Shown one piece after another: positions 41,977 to 51,902 of a stretch of 64,000 nt of DNA (the stretch's first letter is position 1; every line of letters starts with the position of its first letter). Source of the DNA: Clostridia bacterium (lineage in GTDB: Bacteria > Bacillota > Clostridia > Christensenellales > Borkfalkiaceae); contig JAFTSN010000025.1 in the NCBI GenBank assembly GCA_017467275.1, positions 1 to 64,000 of the forward strand, written 5' to 3'. The position numbers were made by a program, and so were the translations under genes. Below the pieces are notes generated by a model. That model was not told the DNA's origin. It worked only from the letters and a program-made list of their open reading frames with translations, and did not search any database.

Positions 41977-43350
41977 TTAAGAAAAAAACCGCTTCTTCCC
42001 CTCGATAATTTTTTCCACGCTTTCAATATACGTTTTAAGGTCCTTTTGCGAAGCAAACCGTTCGATTCTGTTTTCGGCGTTTTTCACCCGCTTGGAAACG
42101 GCGTTCGCGCCCACGGCGAGATTATCCGCCGTCTCCTCCATAATATCGATATTATAAACGCACGCCTTACCCTTTTTCGTCCAGCCGACGTTCTCATTAT
42201 TTCCCGCCTGATACTTTTGGCGGTACATATAATAAGGCTCGTAGCCAGCCTCCTTTAAAAGTGCGCGGGAGGAAGACACCATGTCCGAAACGACGGGATT
42301 TTCAATATACGCGCACTCCTCTTTCAGCTTTGCTCCCGCCTTTAGAGAAAGACAATGCACCGTGATATTGTCCGCGCCCGTTTTGATCGCCTCGCGAACA
42401 CTGAAGGAAAACGCCTCTTGTCCCTCGTCCGCAAGCCCTGCAATGAGATCGGCGTTGATGTCAAACCCGAATTTTTGCGCCATTTCAAACGCGCGGTACA
42501 AATCCTTCGCCGTGTGCTTACGCCCGATCTTTTCAAGCGTCTCATCCGAAAAGCTCTGGGGATTCACGCAAATTCTCGTCACGCCGTAGTCCTTCAACAG
42601 TGCGAGCTTGTCCACCGTGAACACGTCGGGCCGTCCCGCCTCGACGGTATATTCGCACCCGTTTCCCCGAATTTTCGCGACCGCCCTTAACACCCTTTCA
42701 AGCTCGGGCAAATCCAACACCAACGGCGTTCCCCCGCCGATATAGACGCTCCTCAAATTCCCCACGAGCTCTTTTGCCGCTTCCGTCTCCCGTTCGAGAC
42801 AATCCATATATGCAGGCAAAAACCCCCGCGTTTTGTCGATAGGCGCCGTGATAAACGAGCAATAGGCGCACTTGGTCGGACAGAAGGGAATGGACACGAA
42901 AAAGTCAGTGTTTCCGTCCTGTTTTTCATAGATCCCCTTTTGCGCCTCGAGCACCTCTCTCACGAGCGCGATGTTCTCTTTACTCACCCGCATTTTTTCA
43001 AACAGCGGCTGAAAATCTCTGCCCGCTTCCAGCTCGGAATACGCAAGCTTGGTCGGTCGGATTCCCGTCAGCGCCCCCCACGGCATTTTTTCGCCATACA
43101 GCTCGCTCAATATCCCATACAGCGCGAGCTTGGCAAACCGCCGCTCCAACCGCTTAAGCTCGAGCTCGTTTTTCACCTCTCCCCGATCCTCGAAGGCATA
43201 CGTCTTTCCGTCCACAGCGAAAAAATTATAAAAAATCCCCTCCGCAAAGCGAAAAGAATGCGAAAGGGTCTCGGGACGGCGGAGAAAGAGTCTCACGACG
43301 TCCAACAATTCATTTTCCAAAAAAGCACAATCCGTTGTAAAACCAGTCAT
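41977..43350 (-). CDS. hemZ: HemZ-type radical SAM protein (coproporphyrinogen dehydrogenase-like)
   Basis: This 457-residue radical SAM enzyme has the cluster motif FCPTKCAYC and downstream GGGTP, in a HemZ-type chain with an N-terminal extension of about 150 residues. HemZ is named for anaerobic coproporphyrinogen oxidation, but many Clostridia members lack a heme pathway, so the reaction is uncertain. The start ATG 43350 lies 10 bases past the metallo-hydrolase stop, with a weak AGG site. The gene ends the tgt-to-hemZ block. Confidence 0.87.
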   Translation of the reverse strand: MTGFTTDCAFLENELLDVVRLFLRRPETLSHSFRFAEGIFYNFFAVDGKTYAFEDRGEVKNELELKRLERRFAKLALYGILSELYGEKMPWGALTGIRPTKLAYSELEAGRDFQPLFEKMRVSKENIALVREVLEAQKGIYEKQDGNTDFFVSIPFCPTKCAYCSFITAPIDKTRGFLPAYMDCLERETEAAKELVGNLRSVYIGGGTPLVLDLPELERVLRAVAKIRGNGCEYTVEAGRPDVFTVDKLALLKDYGVTRICVNPQSFSDETLEKIGRKHTAKDLYRAFEMAQKFGFDINADLIAGLADEGQEAFSFSVREAIKTGADNITVHCLSLKAGAKLKEECAYIENPVVSDMVSSSRALLKEAGYEPYYMYRQKYQAGNNENVGWTKKGKACVYNIDIMEETADNLAVGANAVSKRVKNAENRIERFASQKDLKTYIESVEKIIEGKKRFFS

Positions 43351-43360
43351 TTTTAACCTG

Positions 43361-43987
43361 TTATCGCCCAATCAGAAAGGGATTGCTCCGTCTTTCCTCC
43401 TCAAGCGTCGTATCCTCGTCGTGTCCCGCATAAACGGGATAATCTCCCTCAAGCGCGGCAAGCTTTTTCAAGCTCTCCATAAGCAAGCCGCCGTCGCCCG
43501 TCGGCAAATCCGTCCTGCCGACCGTTCCAAAAAAGAGCGTATCGCCCGTGAACAAAGCCCTGCCCCCGTCCTTTGCATCGGAAACAAGATAGCATGCGCT
43601 ACCCGCCGTGTGCCCTGCGGTCAAAATACAGCGAATATGCAAACCGAACCAATCCACGCCCTCGGCGTCTGACAGCGTTCCGTCTATAGAAAAATGAAAG
43701 CGCTCCTCTTCTCCATAGCCGAGCAAGACTGCCTCCGTGCCGACAAGAGGCTCTTCCTCCTTAGAACAAAGCACCTTTGCGCCCCGTTGCTTAAACGCCG
43801 CCACGCCCCCGACGTGATCGAAATGCCCGTGCGTCAAAAGCACAAGCCCGACGTCCAGCCCAGCGCGCGCCGCTTCGTCAAGCACCCGCGGTTCAGACGG
43901 ATCGATCGCGATCGCATTCACGCCGTCTGCCGTGACGAGATAGGAATTGGAGGCAAATCTCTTCGGATAGATCTTTACGACCCTCAT
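43361..43987 (-). CDS. MBL-fold metallo-hydrolase
   Basis: This 208-residue metallo-beta-lactamase-fold protein has the HxHxDH motif in THGHFDHVGG and later zinc-ligand histidines (AGHTAGS, AGHDEDT). It resembles the glyoxalase II-like hydrolases found between relA and hemZ in Firmicutes. The exact substrate, probably a thioester or similar small molecule, is not known. The start ATG 43987 lies 40 bp after relA. Confidence 0.88.
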   Translation of the reverse strand: MRVVKIYPKRFASNSYLVTADGVNAIAIDPSEPRVLDEAARAGLDVGLVLLTHGHFDHVGGVAAFKQRGAKVLCSKEEEPLVGTEAVLLGYGEEERFHFSIDGTLSDAEGVDWFGLHIRCILTAGHTAGSACYLVSDAKDGGRALFTGDTLFFGTVGRTDLPTGDGGLLMESLKKLAALEGDYPVYAGHDEDTTLEEERRSNPFLIGR

Positions 43988-44026
43988 TCTTCTTCGCTCC
44001 TTAAAATAAGTGCTCTCGCTCCGTAC

Positions 44027-46177
44027 TCATGAAAGCGAGGTCACGCGGCTCACGTCGTAAATCCGCTTATCTGCAAGCAGTTTTTTAATGAGCATATCCA
44101 CCTCGGCAACGTCGGTCAAGCTTATCGACGCCTCGAGCACCGCATCGCGGTTTTTATCAATTCTCCCGTTTACGGCGGTGATTGACAGCTTCATATCCGC
44201 CACCGCTTGAGACAGTGCAGAGAGCGCCGCTCCCTGATCAACCGCGCGAATCATAATGTTCGCATTATAGCGTTGTTTGTCCCCGTTCTCCCTGTTCCAA
44301 TCCGCGGGCAAGAACCGTTCGGCGGGGATCCCGCGCACGTTCGGACAGTCTGCCCGATGCACGACCACTCCTCTGCCGCGCGAGGTAAATCCGATGATTT
44401 TATCCCCGGGTACGGGCGAACAACAGCCCGCAAACCGAACGAGCATTCCCGCCTGACCGTTGATCAGCACACCGCCTTCAGCCCTACCGCTGACGCCACT
44501 CCCCGTCCGCAACACGAACGGCTTCGGCATTTCGCGCTTGTAAAAATCGATCAGCTTAAAGAGGACTTGATTGACCGTCAAAGAGCCGTAACCAACCGCT
44601 GCGAACATCTCCTCTTTCGTGGAGAACGAGAACCGCTCGCAAACGCGCTGAAACCCTTCTTCCGTGAGAATAGACGAAAGGGTATACCCTCTCTTTTTTG
44701 CCTCCTCCTCGAGTTTTTCCTGTCCGATTCGGATATTTTCCTCTTTCAATTCGTTCTTATAGAACTGCTTAATTTTCGCCTTTGCCGACGAAGATTTGAT
44801 AAATTTCAGCCAGTCTCTCGAGGGGCCTTTCGAGTTAGGCGAAGTGATAATTTCAACAACGTCGCCCACCTCCAGCGTCGTTGTCAAGGGCACGATCTTG
44901 GAATTGACCCGCGCGCCCGTACAGCGGTTTCCCACCTCCGAGTGAATCGCATAAGCAAAGTCAATGGGCGTTGCCCCGGGGGGCAGGGAAATGACTTTTC
45001 CCCGCGGTGTAAAGACGAGTAGCTCGTCGCTATAAAGCTCGGTCTTGAGCGCGTCGAGGAATTCCTGCGAATCCTTGAGCGTTCCTTCCCATTCCATAAC
45101 CTCGCGCAGCCACGTGAGTCTATTCTCAAAGTCCGTCGAATCCGTCTCCGTTCTGCCCTCTTTATATTTCCAATGCGCCGCGATACCGAACTCCGCGATG
45201 CGGTGCATCTCTTCCGTTCTGATCTGTATCTCGCAAGGCTGACCGAACGCGGTCATGACCGTCGTATGGAGAGATTGGTACTTATTCGGCTTGGGCGTCG
45301 CGATATAATCCTTGATACGCCCCGGAATAGGCTTCCAATGCTCGTGAATCTCGCCGAGCACCGTGTAGCATTCCTTAACGTCCTTGACGATCACGCGCAC
45401 CGCCAAGAGATCATAGATCTGATCGAGAGATTTCCCTTTGTGCTTCATCTTTTTATAGATGGAATAGAAATGCTTGGGCCGACCGAACACCTCGCCTTCA
45501 ATCCCGTCTGCTTCCATGAGCTCGCGTATGCTCTTCACCATATTCGCGACGAATTCTCTTCGTTCAGAGAGCTTCTCGTTGATGTGCACAATGAGATATT
45601 CGTATGCCTCGGGATCGGTATATTTAAGACAGAGGTCCTCAAGCTCGCACTTGATCTGCGAAATACCCAACCTGCCCGCAAGCGGCGCATAGATATCCAG
45701 CGTCTCTTTCGCCATCTTTTGCTGACGCTCGTAGGAAAGAAAGCTAAGCGAACGCATGTTATGCAATCTGTCCGCAAGCTTAATAATAATCACGCGGATA
45801 TCCTTCGCCATCGCAACGAAGATTTTGCGGAAGTTTTCCGCCTCCTCCTGCTCCTGCGATTTAAACACGATTTTATTGAGCTTGGTCACACCCAAAACGA
45901 GCTCCAAGACCTCCTCGCCGAATTCCCGTCGGATATCCTCTGCCGTGGAATCGGTGTCCTCGATCACGTCATGTAAAAGCGCGGCAGCAACCGTGGGCGC
46001 GTCAAGCCCCATATCCACGAGGATATTGGCTACCGCACAGGGATGAATAAAATAAGGCTCGCCCGACGCACGCTTCTGACTCTCGTGCGCCGCTTGAGCA
46101 TAGTGGTACGCCTTATGCAGAAGCTCCCAATCCTCTCCCGCATAGAGCGCATCTATTTTTTTCCATACCTCTTCCAT
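44027..46177 (-). CDS. relA: Bifunctional (p)ppGpp synthetase/hydrolase, RelA/SpoT family
   Basis: This 716-residue RSH enzyme makes and destroys the stringent-response alarmone. The HD hydrolase domain holds HDVIEDT at about residues 69-75, then come the synthetase domain (about 230-360), a TGS domain (about 395-455, including PRGKVISLPPGATPIDFAYAI) and a C-terminal ACT domain. The intact hydrolase motif indicates both activities. It is the only RSH in the window. GAGGTG precedes ATG 46177, and recJ lies 54 bp upstream. Confidence 0.96.
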   Translation of the reverse strand: MEEVWKKIDALYAGEDWELLHKAYHYAQAAHESQKRASGEPYFIHPCAVANILVDMGLDAPTVAAALLHDVIEDTDSTAEDIRREFGEEVLELVLGVTKLNKIVFKSQEQEEAENFRKIFVAMAKDIRVIIIKLADRLHNMRSLSFLSYERQQKMAKETLDIYAPLAGRLGISQIKCELEDLCLKYTDPEAYEYLIVHINEKLSERREFVANMVKSIRELMEADGIEGEVFGRPKHFYSIYKKMKHKGKSLDQIYDLLAVRVIVKDVKECYTVLGEIHEHWKPIPGRIKDYIATPKPNKYQSLHTTVMTAFGQPCEIQIRTEEMHRIAEFGIAAHWKYKEGRTETDSTDFENRLTWLREVMEWEGTLKDSQEFLDALKTELYSDELLVFTPRGKVISLPPGATPIDFAYAIHSEVGNRCTGARVNSKIVPLTTTLEVGDVVEIITSPNSKGPSRDWLKFIKSSSAKAKIKQFYKNELKEENIRIGQEKLEEEAKKRGYTLSSILTEEGFQRVCERFSFSTKEEMFAAVGYGSLTVNQVLFKLIDFYKREMPKPFVLRTGSGVSGRAEGGVLINGQAGMLVRFAGCCSPVPGDKIIGFTSRGRGVVVHRADCPNVRGIPAERFLPADWNRENGDKQRYNANIMIRAVDQGAALSALSQAVADMKLSITAVNGRIDKNRDAVLEASISLTDVAEVDMLIKKLLADKRIYDVSRVTSLS

Positions 46178-46231
46178 CAGTTCACCTCGACCATGCCCCC
46201 GTTCTCGCCCACATTTTAAGCAAAAACAGCT

Positions 46232-48562
46232 TTAAGCCTCTTCCTCTTTAAGTTCACAAATTTTTCGATATATAAACGAATCGTTCAAATCCGCTTTAAT
46301 CCCGCGATAGACGGTAAACCGCCCGTCCTCAAAGGACACGAGCCCCAACTCCTCGAAAACGTTAACCGCAAAAATAAACTCCCGCGCATCAAATCCGAGT
46401 GCACCCGAATTAGATGCAAGCTCCTCTGCCGTTCCGCCGTAAAGAGAGCTGATTTCCCGCCTCAAAGCCGCAAATATTTCAAGCAAATGCTCACGGCTCG
46501 TATCGAGCGCGGCAAACATTTTATACCCGCAGATCTCCCGATTTACGTAAATTTTCCGTCCGTTAAGCGCGGCGACGTTATAATCGGAAGGCGTATCCAA
46601 AAACACAAAATCCTTAAACCCCGCCAAGTCCGCGTCCGCCGCAGGGGAAACGATCAACGCGTTCGCCACGTTTTTGGACGAGGGGTAATAGAGATCACAC
46701 CCCAGCTCCTCCAAGCCCTCGTAGAAAGAGAGCGTTCTTCTATCGGAGGCGATCAAACACAGCCCGTAGGCACATTCCCGCCGCTTTTCTTCAATAAAGG
46801 CTTTCATCTCCGCCGTCGTGAGCGAAACACATTCAACGTTCGCTTCCGCCGCACGGGAACGCGCGATCGCGTTTGCGAATATCCCGTTCGCCGCGTTTCT
46901 ACCCGTTCTGCCGTCGTAGACGAGGTCGCGGATAAAGCCCTTAATATATTCCTTCCCTCGGAATTTTGAGACGTTTACCTCAAAGACAAACCGCTTTTCA
47001 ACGTCGCTCTCAACCAGCTTTAAATTTTTCGCGCCCGAAAAATACATGAGCTCAATATATTCGCTTCTGACCGAAAGATGCGGCGACATATTTTTCAGTG
47101 GCTTTGCCGAGCACGCCCCCGCGCGTATGGAAAAGAGCGGACGCCTGTGCCCGACGCCGTAGGGCTCCATGCGCATCAGCTCGTGCGCAAACTTTTCGCT
47201 AAACGGCTCCTCGATCTCCTCACTCACGTAAATTCTTCTCTCGAAATCTGCTGCCGCATACGTCTTTGCAATCTCCGCATTCAGCGCGGCTTCAAGCTTA
47301 TCGAAATTCTCCGCTTTTATATTGATACCCGCCGCCTGTGCGTGCCCGCCGAATTCGTCGATATACTCCGAGCAGCCCTTGAGCGCAGAAAAAATATTCA
47401 CGCTCTCAATGCTCCTTGCGCTCCCTTTGAGCATATCTCCGTTGTGCACGAACAAAAGGGTGGGGCGGTTATATTCCTCTGCAATCCTCGCCGCCACAAT
47501 CCCGACAAAACCCGAATTCCAGCTCTCGTCGGAAAGCATGATCACGTAGCCGTAGGCACCCTTTTTATTCAATTTCGCCTTTGCCGCGGCATACAGCTCG
47601 TCGCAGCATTTCTGCCGTTCGATATTATAGGCGCAAAGCTTGGTCGAAAGCGACAAAACCTCGCTCTCCTCCTCAACGGTAAACAGCTTGAGCGCCGCGT
47701 TTGCGTCCCCCATTCTGCCCGCCGCATTGATTCTCGGCGCGACGGTAAAAGCCAGCGTCTGCGCCGTAATCTCGTCGTAGCTCTTGCCGATCAACGCCGA
47801 AAAACAGCTCCGCGGTCTGCTGTTAAACCGCTTCAAACCCTCCGTCACGATATCGCGGTTTTCCCCCAATAAGGGCACGCTGTCCGCAACCGTTGCCAGT
47901 GCGGCAAAATCCAAATATTCATACGCCCGCTCCCCAATCAACGCACACGCCAGCTTAAACGCCACGCCCGCGCCGCAAAGATTATCGTAGGGATAATCGT
48001 CGTCGAGCTTGGGATTGACGATCACGCAATCGGGCAACGTCTCGGGCAACTCGTGATGATCGGTGATAATCATATCCGCGCCAAGCTCGTAGACGTATTG
48101 CGCTTCCCGCGCACACGAGATTCCGCAGTCCACCGTGACAAACAGATCGGGCTGATACTCCTCGAAAATGCGGTCGATTGCCTCCACTGTCAGCCCGTAA
48201 CCGTCCACCCGCTCGGGCACGAAAATATACGCTTCAATCCCGAACGCTTTCAGCGCGTGATACATGATCGCGGACGCGCAAATCCCGTCGGCGTCGTAAT
48301 CGCCGAACACGACGACGGTCTTACCCTCGTCCCGCGCCTCCGTCAGCATCTCGGTTGCCTCGCGCATGCCGCGCATCAAAAAAGGGGAAAGAAAATTCGC
48401 CTTGGTCGGATTCATAAAACGCTCGATCTTCTCGGCGGTGTCAATGCCGCGCGCATAGAGAATGCGCGTAATATGCTCCGTCAGCCCCGTGCGCTCCGCA
48501 AGCAAGGCAATCGTATTCAATTGTTCTTGCGAAAACGCATACTCGGGAACGATCTTCTTCAT
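46232..48562 (-). CDS. recJ: Single-stranded DNA-specific exonuclease RecJ
   Basis: This 776-residue protein degrades single-stranded DNA 5' to 3' in recombinational and mismatch repair. The DHH family motifs are VVFGDYDADGIC, ITDHHELP and, further on, GRMGDAN and GGHAQAAG. The extended C-terminal part (about residues 560-776) matches the longer Firmicutes RecJ. The start is ATG 48562 (AAGGAT site), not the TTG 54 bases upstream. It is upstream of relA. A hairpin terminator separates it from secF. Confidence 0.94.
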   Translation of the reverse strand: MKKIVPEYAFSQEQLNTIALLAERTGLTEHITRILYARGIDTAEKIERFMNPTKANFLSPFLMRGMREATEMLTEARDEGKTVVVFGDYDADGICASAIMYHALKAFGIEAYIFVPERVDGYGLTVEAIDRIFEEYQPDLFVTVDCGISCAREAQYVYELGADMIITDHHELPETLPDCVIVNPKLDDDYPYDNLCGAGVAFKLACALIGERAYEYLDFAALATVADSVPLLGENRDIVTEGLKRFNSRPRSCFSALIGKSYDEITAQTLAFTVAPRINAAGRMGDANAALKLFTVEEESEVLSLSTKLCAYNIERQKCCDELYAAAKAKLNKKGAYGYVIMLSDESWNSGFVGIVAARIAEEYNRPTLLFVHNGDMLKGSARSIESVNIFSALKGCSEYIDEFGGHAQAAGINIKAENFDKLEAALNAEIAKTYAAADFERRIYVSEEIEEPFSEKFAHELMRMEPYGVGHRRPLFSIRAGACSAKPLKNMSPHLSVRSEYIELMYFSGAKNLKLVESDVEKRFVFEVNVSKFRGKEYIKGFIRDLVYDGRTGRNAANGIFANAIARSRAAEANVECVSLTTAEMKAFIEEKRRECAYGLCLIASDRRTLSFYEGLEELGCDLYYPSSKNVANALIVSPAADADLAGFKDFVFLDTPSDYNVAALNGRKIYVNREICGYKMFAALDTSREHLLEIFAALRREISSLYGGTAEELASNSGALGFDAREFIFAVNVFEELGLVSFEDGRFTVYRGIKADLNDSFIYRKICELKEEEA

Positions 48563-48614
48563 AAAATCCTTTTTTCTCGGGCGCTTATTTTGCCCGTTCT
48601 CTTTTCCTCCCCCC

Positions 48615-48660
48615 AAAAAATCAGCAGGGCGGGAGAAGTGAACGCACCACCTTCCCGCCC
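48615..48660 (-). terminator. Terminator between secF and recJ
   Basis: A GC-rich stem of about 11 pairs (48627-48638 with 48651-48660, with a mismatch) is followed by ATTTTTT on the minus strand. Confidence 0.72.
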
Positions 48661-48710
48661 GACGACTTTCCTATGATTCCAACGGGTCTCCCCGCCTTTT
48701 CAGCTGTGTT

Positions 48711-49694
48711 TTACTCGCCTTTTTTATAGTCGTATCTCGCCTTTGCCGCCGCTTTTTTATCCGCAACAGCCTTGAACGCCACGTACCAAGCGGGCATAAC
48801 GAACAGCGCCGCAAATAAGCCCGAAGCAATCGCAACGACCGCCGCAACCGTGAACCACTGCACCGCCGTCGTCGAAACCATGCCCACGAGGAGCGCCGCA
48901 ACCGCAAGCACGATCGAGAAGCCGAAAATCTCTTTCACGGAAACCGACTCCGCAACCACAGCCGCGTTGTCCTTTTCCTTGTTTTCTTCTGCCTTGAACG
49001 CCTTGCGCGCCGTGCCGACAACCACTGCTGCCACCGCCGAAGCGAACAGCACGGAGAACGCCGCCGCATAAGCAAACGTAGCCGTCACGGGGATTCTTAC
49101 GAGGGAAGCAATCGCCGTCGTTAAAAGCAAGCTGATAAAGCCCGCACCCGTGACCATTGCACCGCCCAACGGCTTGAAACGAATCGCCGTGTACACAAAC
49201 ACGAACACAAGCACGACAGCCGCCGCCACAATCCCGCGCCAGACAAAACCTTTTGCAAGCGTTTCAACCGCCGCTTCGCTATTCGTGGTAACGCCCACAA
49301 ACGCCGTGCCGAGCGCGCCCTCGGATTCTTTTTTATCGATGGCTTCCTTGATCGAGGTCTCCGCCTTTGCAAGCGTCTCGTCCGAAGTCTTTTCGTCGAA
49401 CACGTAGATAAATTCGTAAACGTTCCCGTCTGCGATCTCGCCCTCTACGACGTATTCTTTATTCAATTTCAGTGCCTTAATCTTGCTGTTTGCAACTCTC
49501 TCAACGGTTTCCACCGTCTCGGTGTCGCCCGCATAAGAATTGATCTGAACGGTCAGCGTCTTAACGCTCGCCGTCGTTGCAGAGGCATTAAACCCGAAAA
49601 TGAGACCGACGATCAAGCCCGCGACAAGTACCGCGGCACAAACGATCGCCCAAAGCCCGCGCTTTGTAACCGTCTTATTTAAAAGCTTACTCAT
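48711..49694 (-). CDS. secF: Protein translocase subunit SecF
   Basis: This 327-residue SecF has an N-terminal helix (residues 12-33), a periplasm-facing domain (about 34-145) and five C-terminal helices typical of the SecDF RND fold, with the TM4-region segment GGAMVTGAGFISLLLT. It works with SecD to help release secreted proteins using the proton or sodium gradient. ATG 49694 is chosen over 49703 because the GGGAGG site is at correct distance. It overlaps the secD stop by 8 bases, so translation is coupled. Sequence divergence is high, but layout and order leave little doubt. Confidence 0.88.
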   Translation of the reverse strand: MSKLLNKTVTKRGLWAIVCAAVLVAGLIVGLIFGFNASATTASVKTLTVQINSYAGDTETVETVERVANSKIKALKLNKEYVVEGEIADGNVYEFIYVFDEKTSDETLAKAETSIKEAIDKKESEGALGTAFVGVTTNSEAAVETLAKGFVWRGIVAAAVVLVFVFVYTAIRFKPLGGAMVTGAGFISLLLTTAIASLVRIPVTATFAYAAAFSVLFASAVAAVVVGTARKAFKAEENKEKDNAAVVAESVSVKEIFGFSIVLAVAALLVGMVSTTAVQWFTVAAVVAIASGLFAALFVMPAWYVAFKAVADKKAAAKARYDYKKGE

Positions 49695-51177
49695 CGTCGT
49701 CATCCTCCCTTACAAAACCGAAATATTTGCACTTATCTTTCGCCGCGGAAAGAAGGAGGTAATTCAAAACGCGCGTCCACAGCAAACTCGAGAACGCCAT
49801 CGCCGCAAAGCAGATGACCGCTTGAATCGCAACGGTATGCAAGCCCGCCGCACCGATCAGAAGCGCAATCGCGCCGCCGAAGAGCAGGACGCAGACGTCC
49901 ACCGTCGTCATAAGCGTTTTCTTATATCCCGCCTTAACCGAGGATTCCACCGTCTTGCCCGCATAGAACTCCGTCTTGACAACGTTATAAACTCTCGAGC
50001 TCAAGAACGCCGTCGCAATCAAGCCGAACACGAGGAAGAGTGCCGTACCGACGGACACCTCGAACACCGCGTCCGTGACGAGCGCCAAGCAAAGGGTCAC
50101 AATCACGAAATAGGTGAGAACGGAATACGAAACCGCAACGCCAAAGCCCTTATACTTCACGATAAGAAGCACGAGCGTGAGCACGAGCACGGAGAACACC
50201 GTGACGTACATAAAGGTCATAACATTATCGCCGTAGACGGGCGCGTTCACGCCAATGTCGTTGTTGCCGACCGTCTTAAAGACGATACCCGTATCTCCCG
50301 TATTCAGCGCAGAATTGAGCACGGTACACATCACGCTCGCCGTCGCCGCGTCCTCCGCGGTGATATAGAGCGATCTGTCCTCCGCCTGCATTTTCTCGCT
50401 CACGGTAAGCTGGAGAATGGTGTTCTCGCCGACCATGAACGAAAGCGCCGTCGCGCTTGCGTCGACCATATTTCCCGTGATCTCCGCAATCTTGGAAACG
50501 CCCTTCTTCGTCAGTTTGACCTCGATAAAGCTCGTGTCGTCCTGCGTTTCAAGCGCGAACTTCTTGATGTAATCGGTCACGGACTCGTCGTCGCTGTTTT
50601 CAAGAACGGTTTTGGTGCCGTCGTTCAAAGTGAACTCACCCGTGTAGGAGAGATATTGGAACGCCGTTCCCGCCGCCGTATCCGACGCAGGGATCTCCAC
50701 CTTGATCGAATAGTCGTCGACCACGGAAACACGGAAAGAGGAATACCCTCTGTCCGCATAACGCGCCGCAACCTCGTCTACCGTCGCCTTAAACGCTTCC
50801 TTGAACGAATCGGTCACAACGTAGTTCCCGTCGGCATCCACCGAAACGATTCCCGCGTCCTCGTCCGTCGAAAGAAACAAGCCCTTGTGTGCCGTGAAAG
50901 AGTCCCTATACTCGTTCGCTTCCTCTTCGCCGATCGCCTGCTTCTCCTCCAAAACCGCGTTATACTCGATTTCGGAAATAACGCCCTCGGGGTAGTAATG
51001 CGTGTAGAATCCCCCGCCGAGATCGGCGTCCAGCTCGTATTGTTTTGCGATGGGTTGCCAAATCTTCGTCGAGCCTTTAAAGACGAACGAGAAAGACGGC
51101 ACCGCGACAAGCGCAAGCAACGCGACGAGTACGATGGTAATTAAAGTTAATAATACCACCGATTTCTTCTTGCCCAT
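49687..51177 (-). CDS. secD: Protein translocase subunit SecD
   Basis: This 496-residue SecD has an N-terminal helix (about 8-28), a large external domain to about residue 310 and five helices beyond, ending in an acidic DDDDE tail. It assists export through SecYEG with SecF. The external domain includes the P1-like duplicated part (YSIKVEIPASDTAAGTAF). The promoter at 51280-51309 leaves a leader of about 95 bases. It lies in tgt-yajC-TIGR04086-secD-secF order. Confidence 0.88.
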   Translation of the reverse strand: MGKKKSVVLLTLITIVLVALLALVAVPSFSFVFKGSTKIWQPIAKQYELDADLGGGFYTHYYPEGVISEIEYNAVLEEKQAIGEEEANEYRDSFTAHKGLFLSTDEDAGIVSVDADGNYVVTDSFKEAFKATVDEVAARYADRGYSSFRVSVVDDYSIKVEIPASDTAAGTAFQYLSYTGEFTLNDGTKTVLENSDDESVTDYIKKFALETQDDTSFIEVKLTKKGVSKIAEITGNMVDASATALSFMVGENTILQLTVSEKMQAEDRSLYITAEDAATASVMCTVLNSALNTGDTGIVFKTVGNNDIGVNAPVYGDNVMTFMYVTVFSVLVLTLVLLIVKYKGFGVAVSYSVLTYFVIVTLCLALVTDAVFEVSVGTALFLVFGLIATAFLSSRVYNVVKTEFYAGKTVESSVKAGYKKTLMTTVDVCVLLFGGAIALLIGAAGLHTVAIQAVICFAAMAFSSLLWTRVLNYLLLSAAKDKCKYFGFVREDDDDE

Positions 51178-51279
51178 TGAATAGCCTCCTGATAAAATTT
51201 CGGAGCTTGTCCGAAGTTAAGCCGATACCGCCAAAGCGTAAGCATCAAACGCGCTCAAAGCATGTACCGATACCTTATT

Positions 51280-51309
51280 ATTATAGCCTATTCCCGCCCC
51301 TTCCGTCAA
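51280..51309 (-). promoter_or_regulatory. Promoter of secD-secF
   Basis: TTGACG (51304-51309), an 18-bp spacer and TATAAT (51280-51285). Confidence 0.75.
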
Positions 51310-51412
51310 GTCATAACAAGCGAAAAAGCGGAATTTTTTATCCGTTTTCTTAAAAAAATTATTTTTTTCACCGCTTGAACACCCGACAAGCCCTTCCTCG
51401 CCCTTAAAAAAC

Positions 51413-51442
51413 ACAAAAAAGCACGGGAAAATCTCCCCGCGC
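51413..51442 (-). terminator. Terminator after the TIGR04086 gene
   Basis: GCACGGG (51421-51427) pairs with CCCGCGC (51436-51442, one wobble), with TTTTTT on the minus strand. Confidence 0.72.
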
Positions 51443-51464
51443 TCTCTATTTCTTCCTTTCTTCT

Positions 51465-51851
51465 TCACCTGTCCCTTTTCACGTTCACCGCCACAATCCC
51501 GCCGAGCGCGCCTACGAGTGCGCCGAATAAAAGCTCAACGAATATGAGCCAGCGAAGCGCCGCGCCCCCGCCGATTAGACTGAATACAAGGCAGGTAAGC
51601 ATAATCGAGAGAAGCCCGACGAACAGTCCTTTCATCCACCCCTTGGAGCCGCGCACGGCAGCAAGACAGCCCAGCAGCACCGAAAACGCCTTAATAAACT
51701 GATTGATCGGCTTAATGACAGAATCGGAAAGCTCCGTGAAGCGCAAAACAAGCGCAAACACCAAGCTTAAAATTAGACAAAACAAAGCGGAAAGCACCGC
51801 CCCTTTTAAAATCTGCAAGCATTCCGCTCCGAACGAGTTTTCATTTTCCAT
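51465..51851 (-). CDS. TIGR04086 family membrane protein
   Basis: This 128-residue protein has four hydrophobic helices (about 15-37, 50-65, 72-95 and 100-125) and a short tail, matching the TIGR04086 family of small Firmicutes membrane proteins placed beside yajC. The function is unknown, possibly linked to Sec or spore processes. The start is ATG 51851 with GGAGGTG, in place of a frame starting 18 bases earlier. It lies 51 bp past yajC. Confidence 0.8.
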   Translation of the reverse strand: MENENSFGAECLQILKGAVLSALFCLILSLVFALVLRFTELSDSVIKPINQFIKAFSVLLGCLAAVRGSKGWMKGLFVGLLSIMLTCLVFSLIGGGAALRWLIFVELLFGALVGALGGIVAVNVKRDR

Positions 51852-51902
51852 AAAAAAGCACCTCCGCATATATCCTATGCGAAGGCGCGTTTGTTTTAGA
51901 CC

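Noticed and set aside
49600..51144. Arg/His-rich 514-residue frame on the plus strand
   Set aside because: Antisense to secD, low-complexity composition typical of a shadow frame, no start signals.
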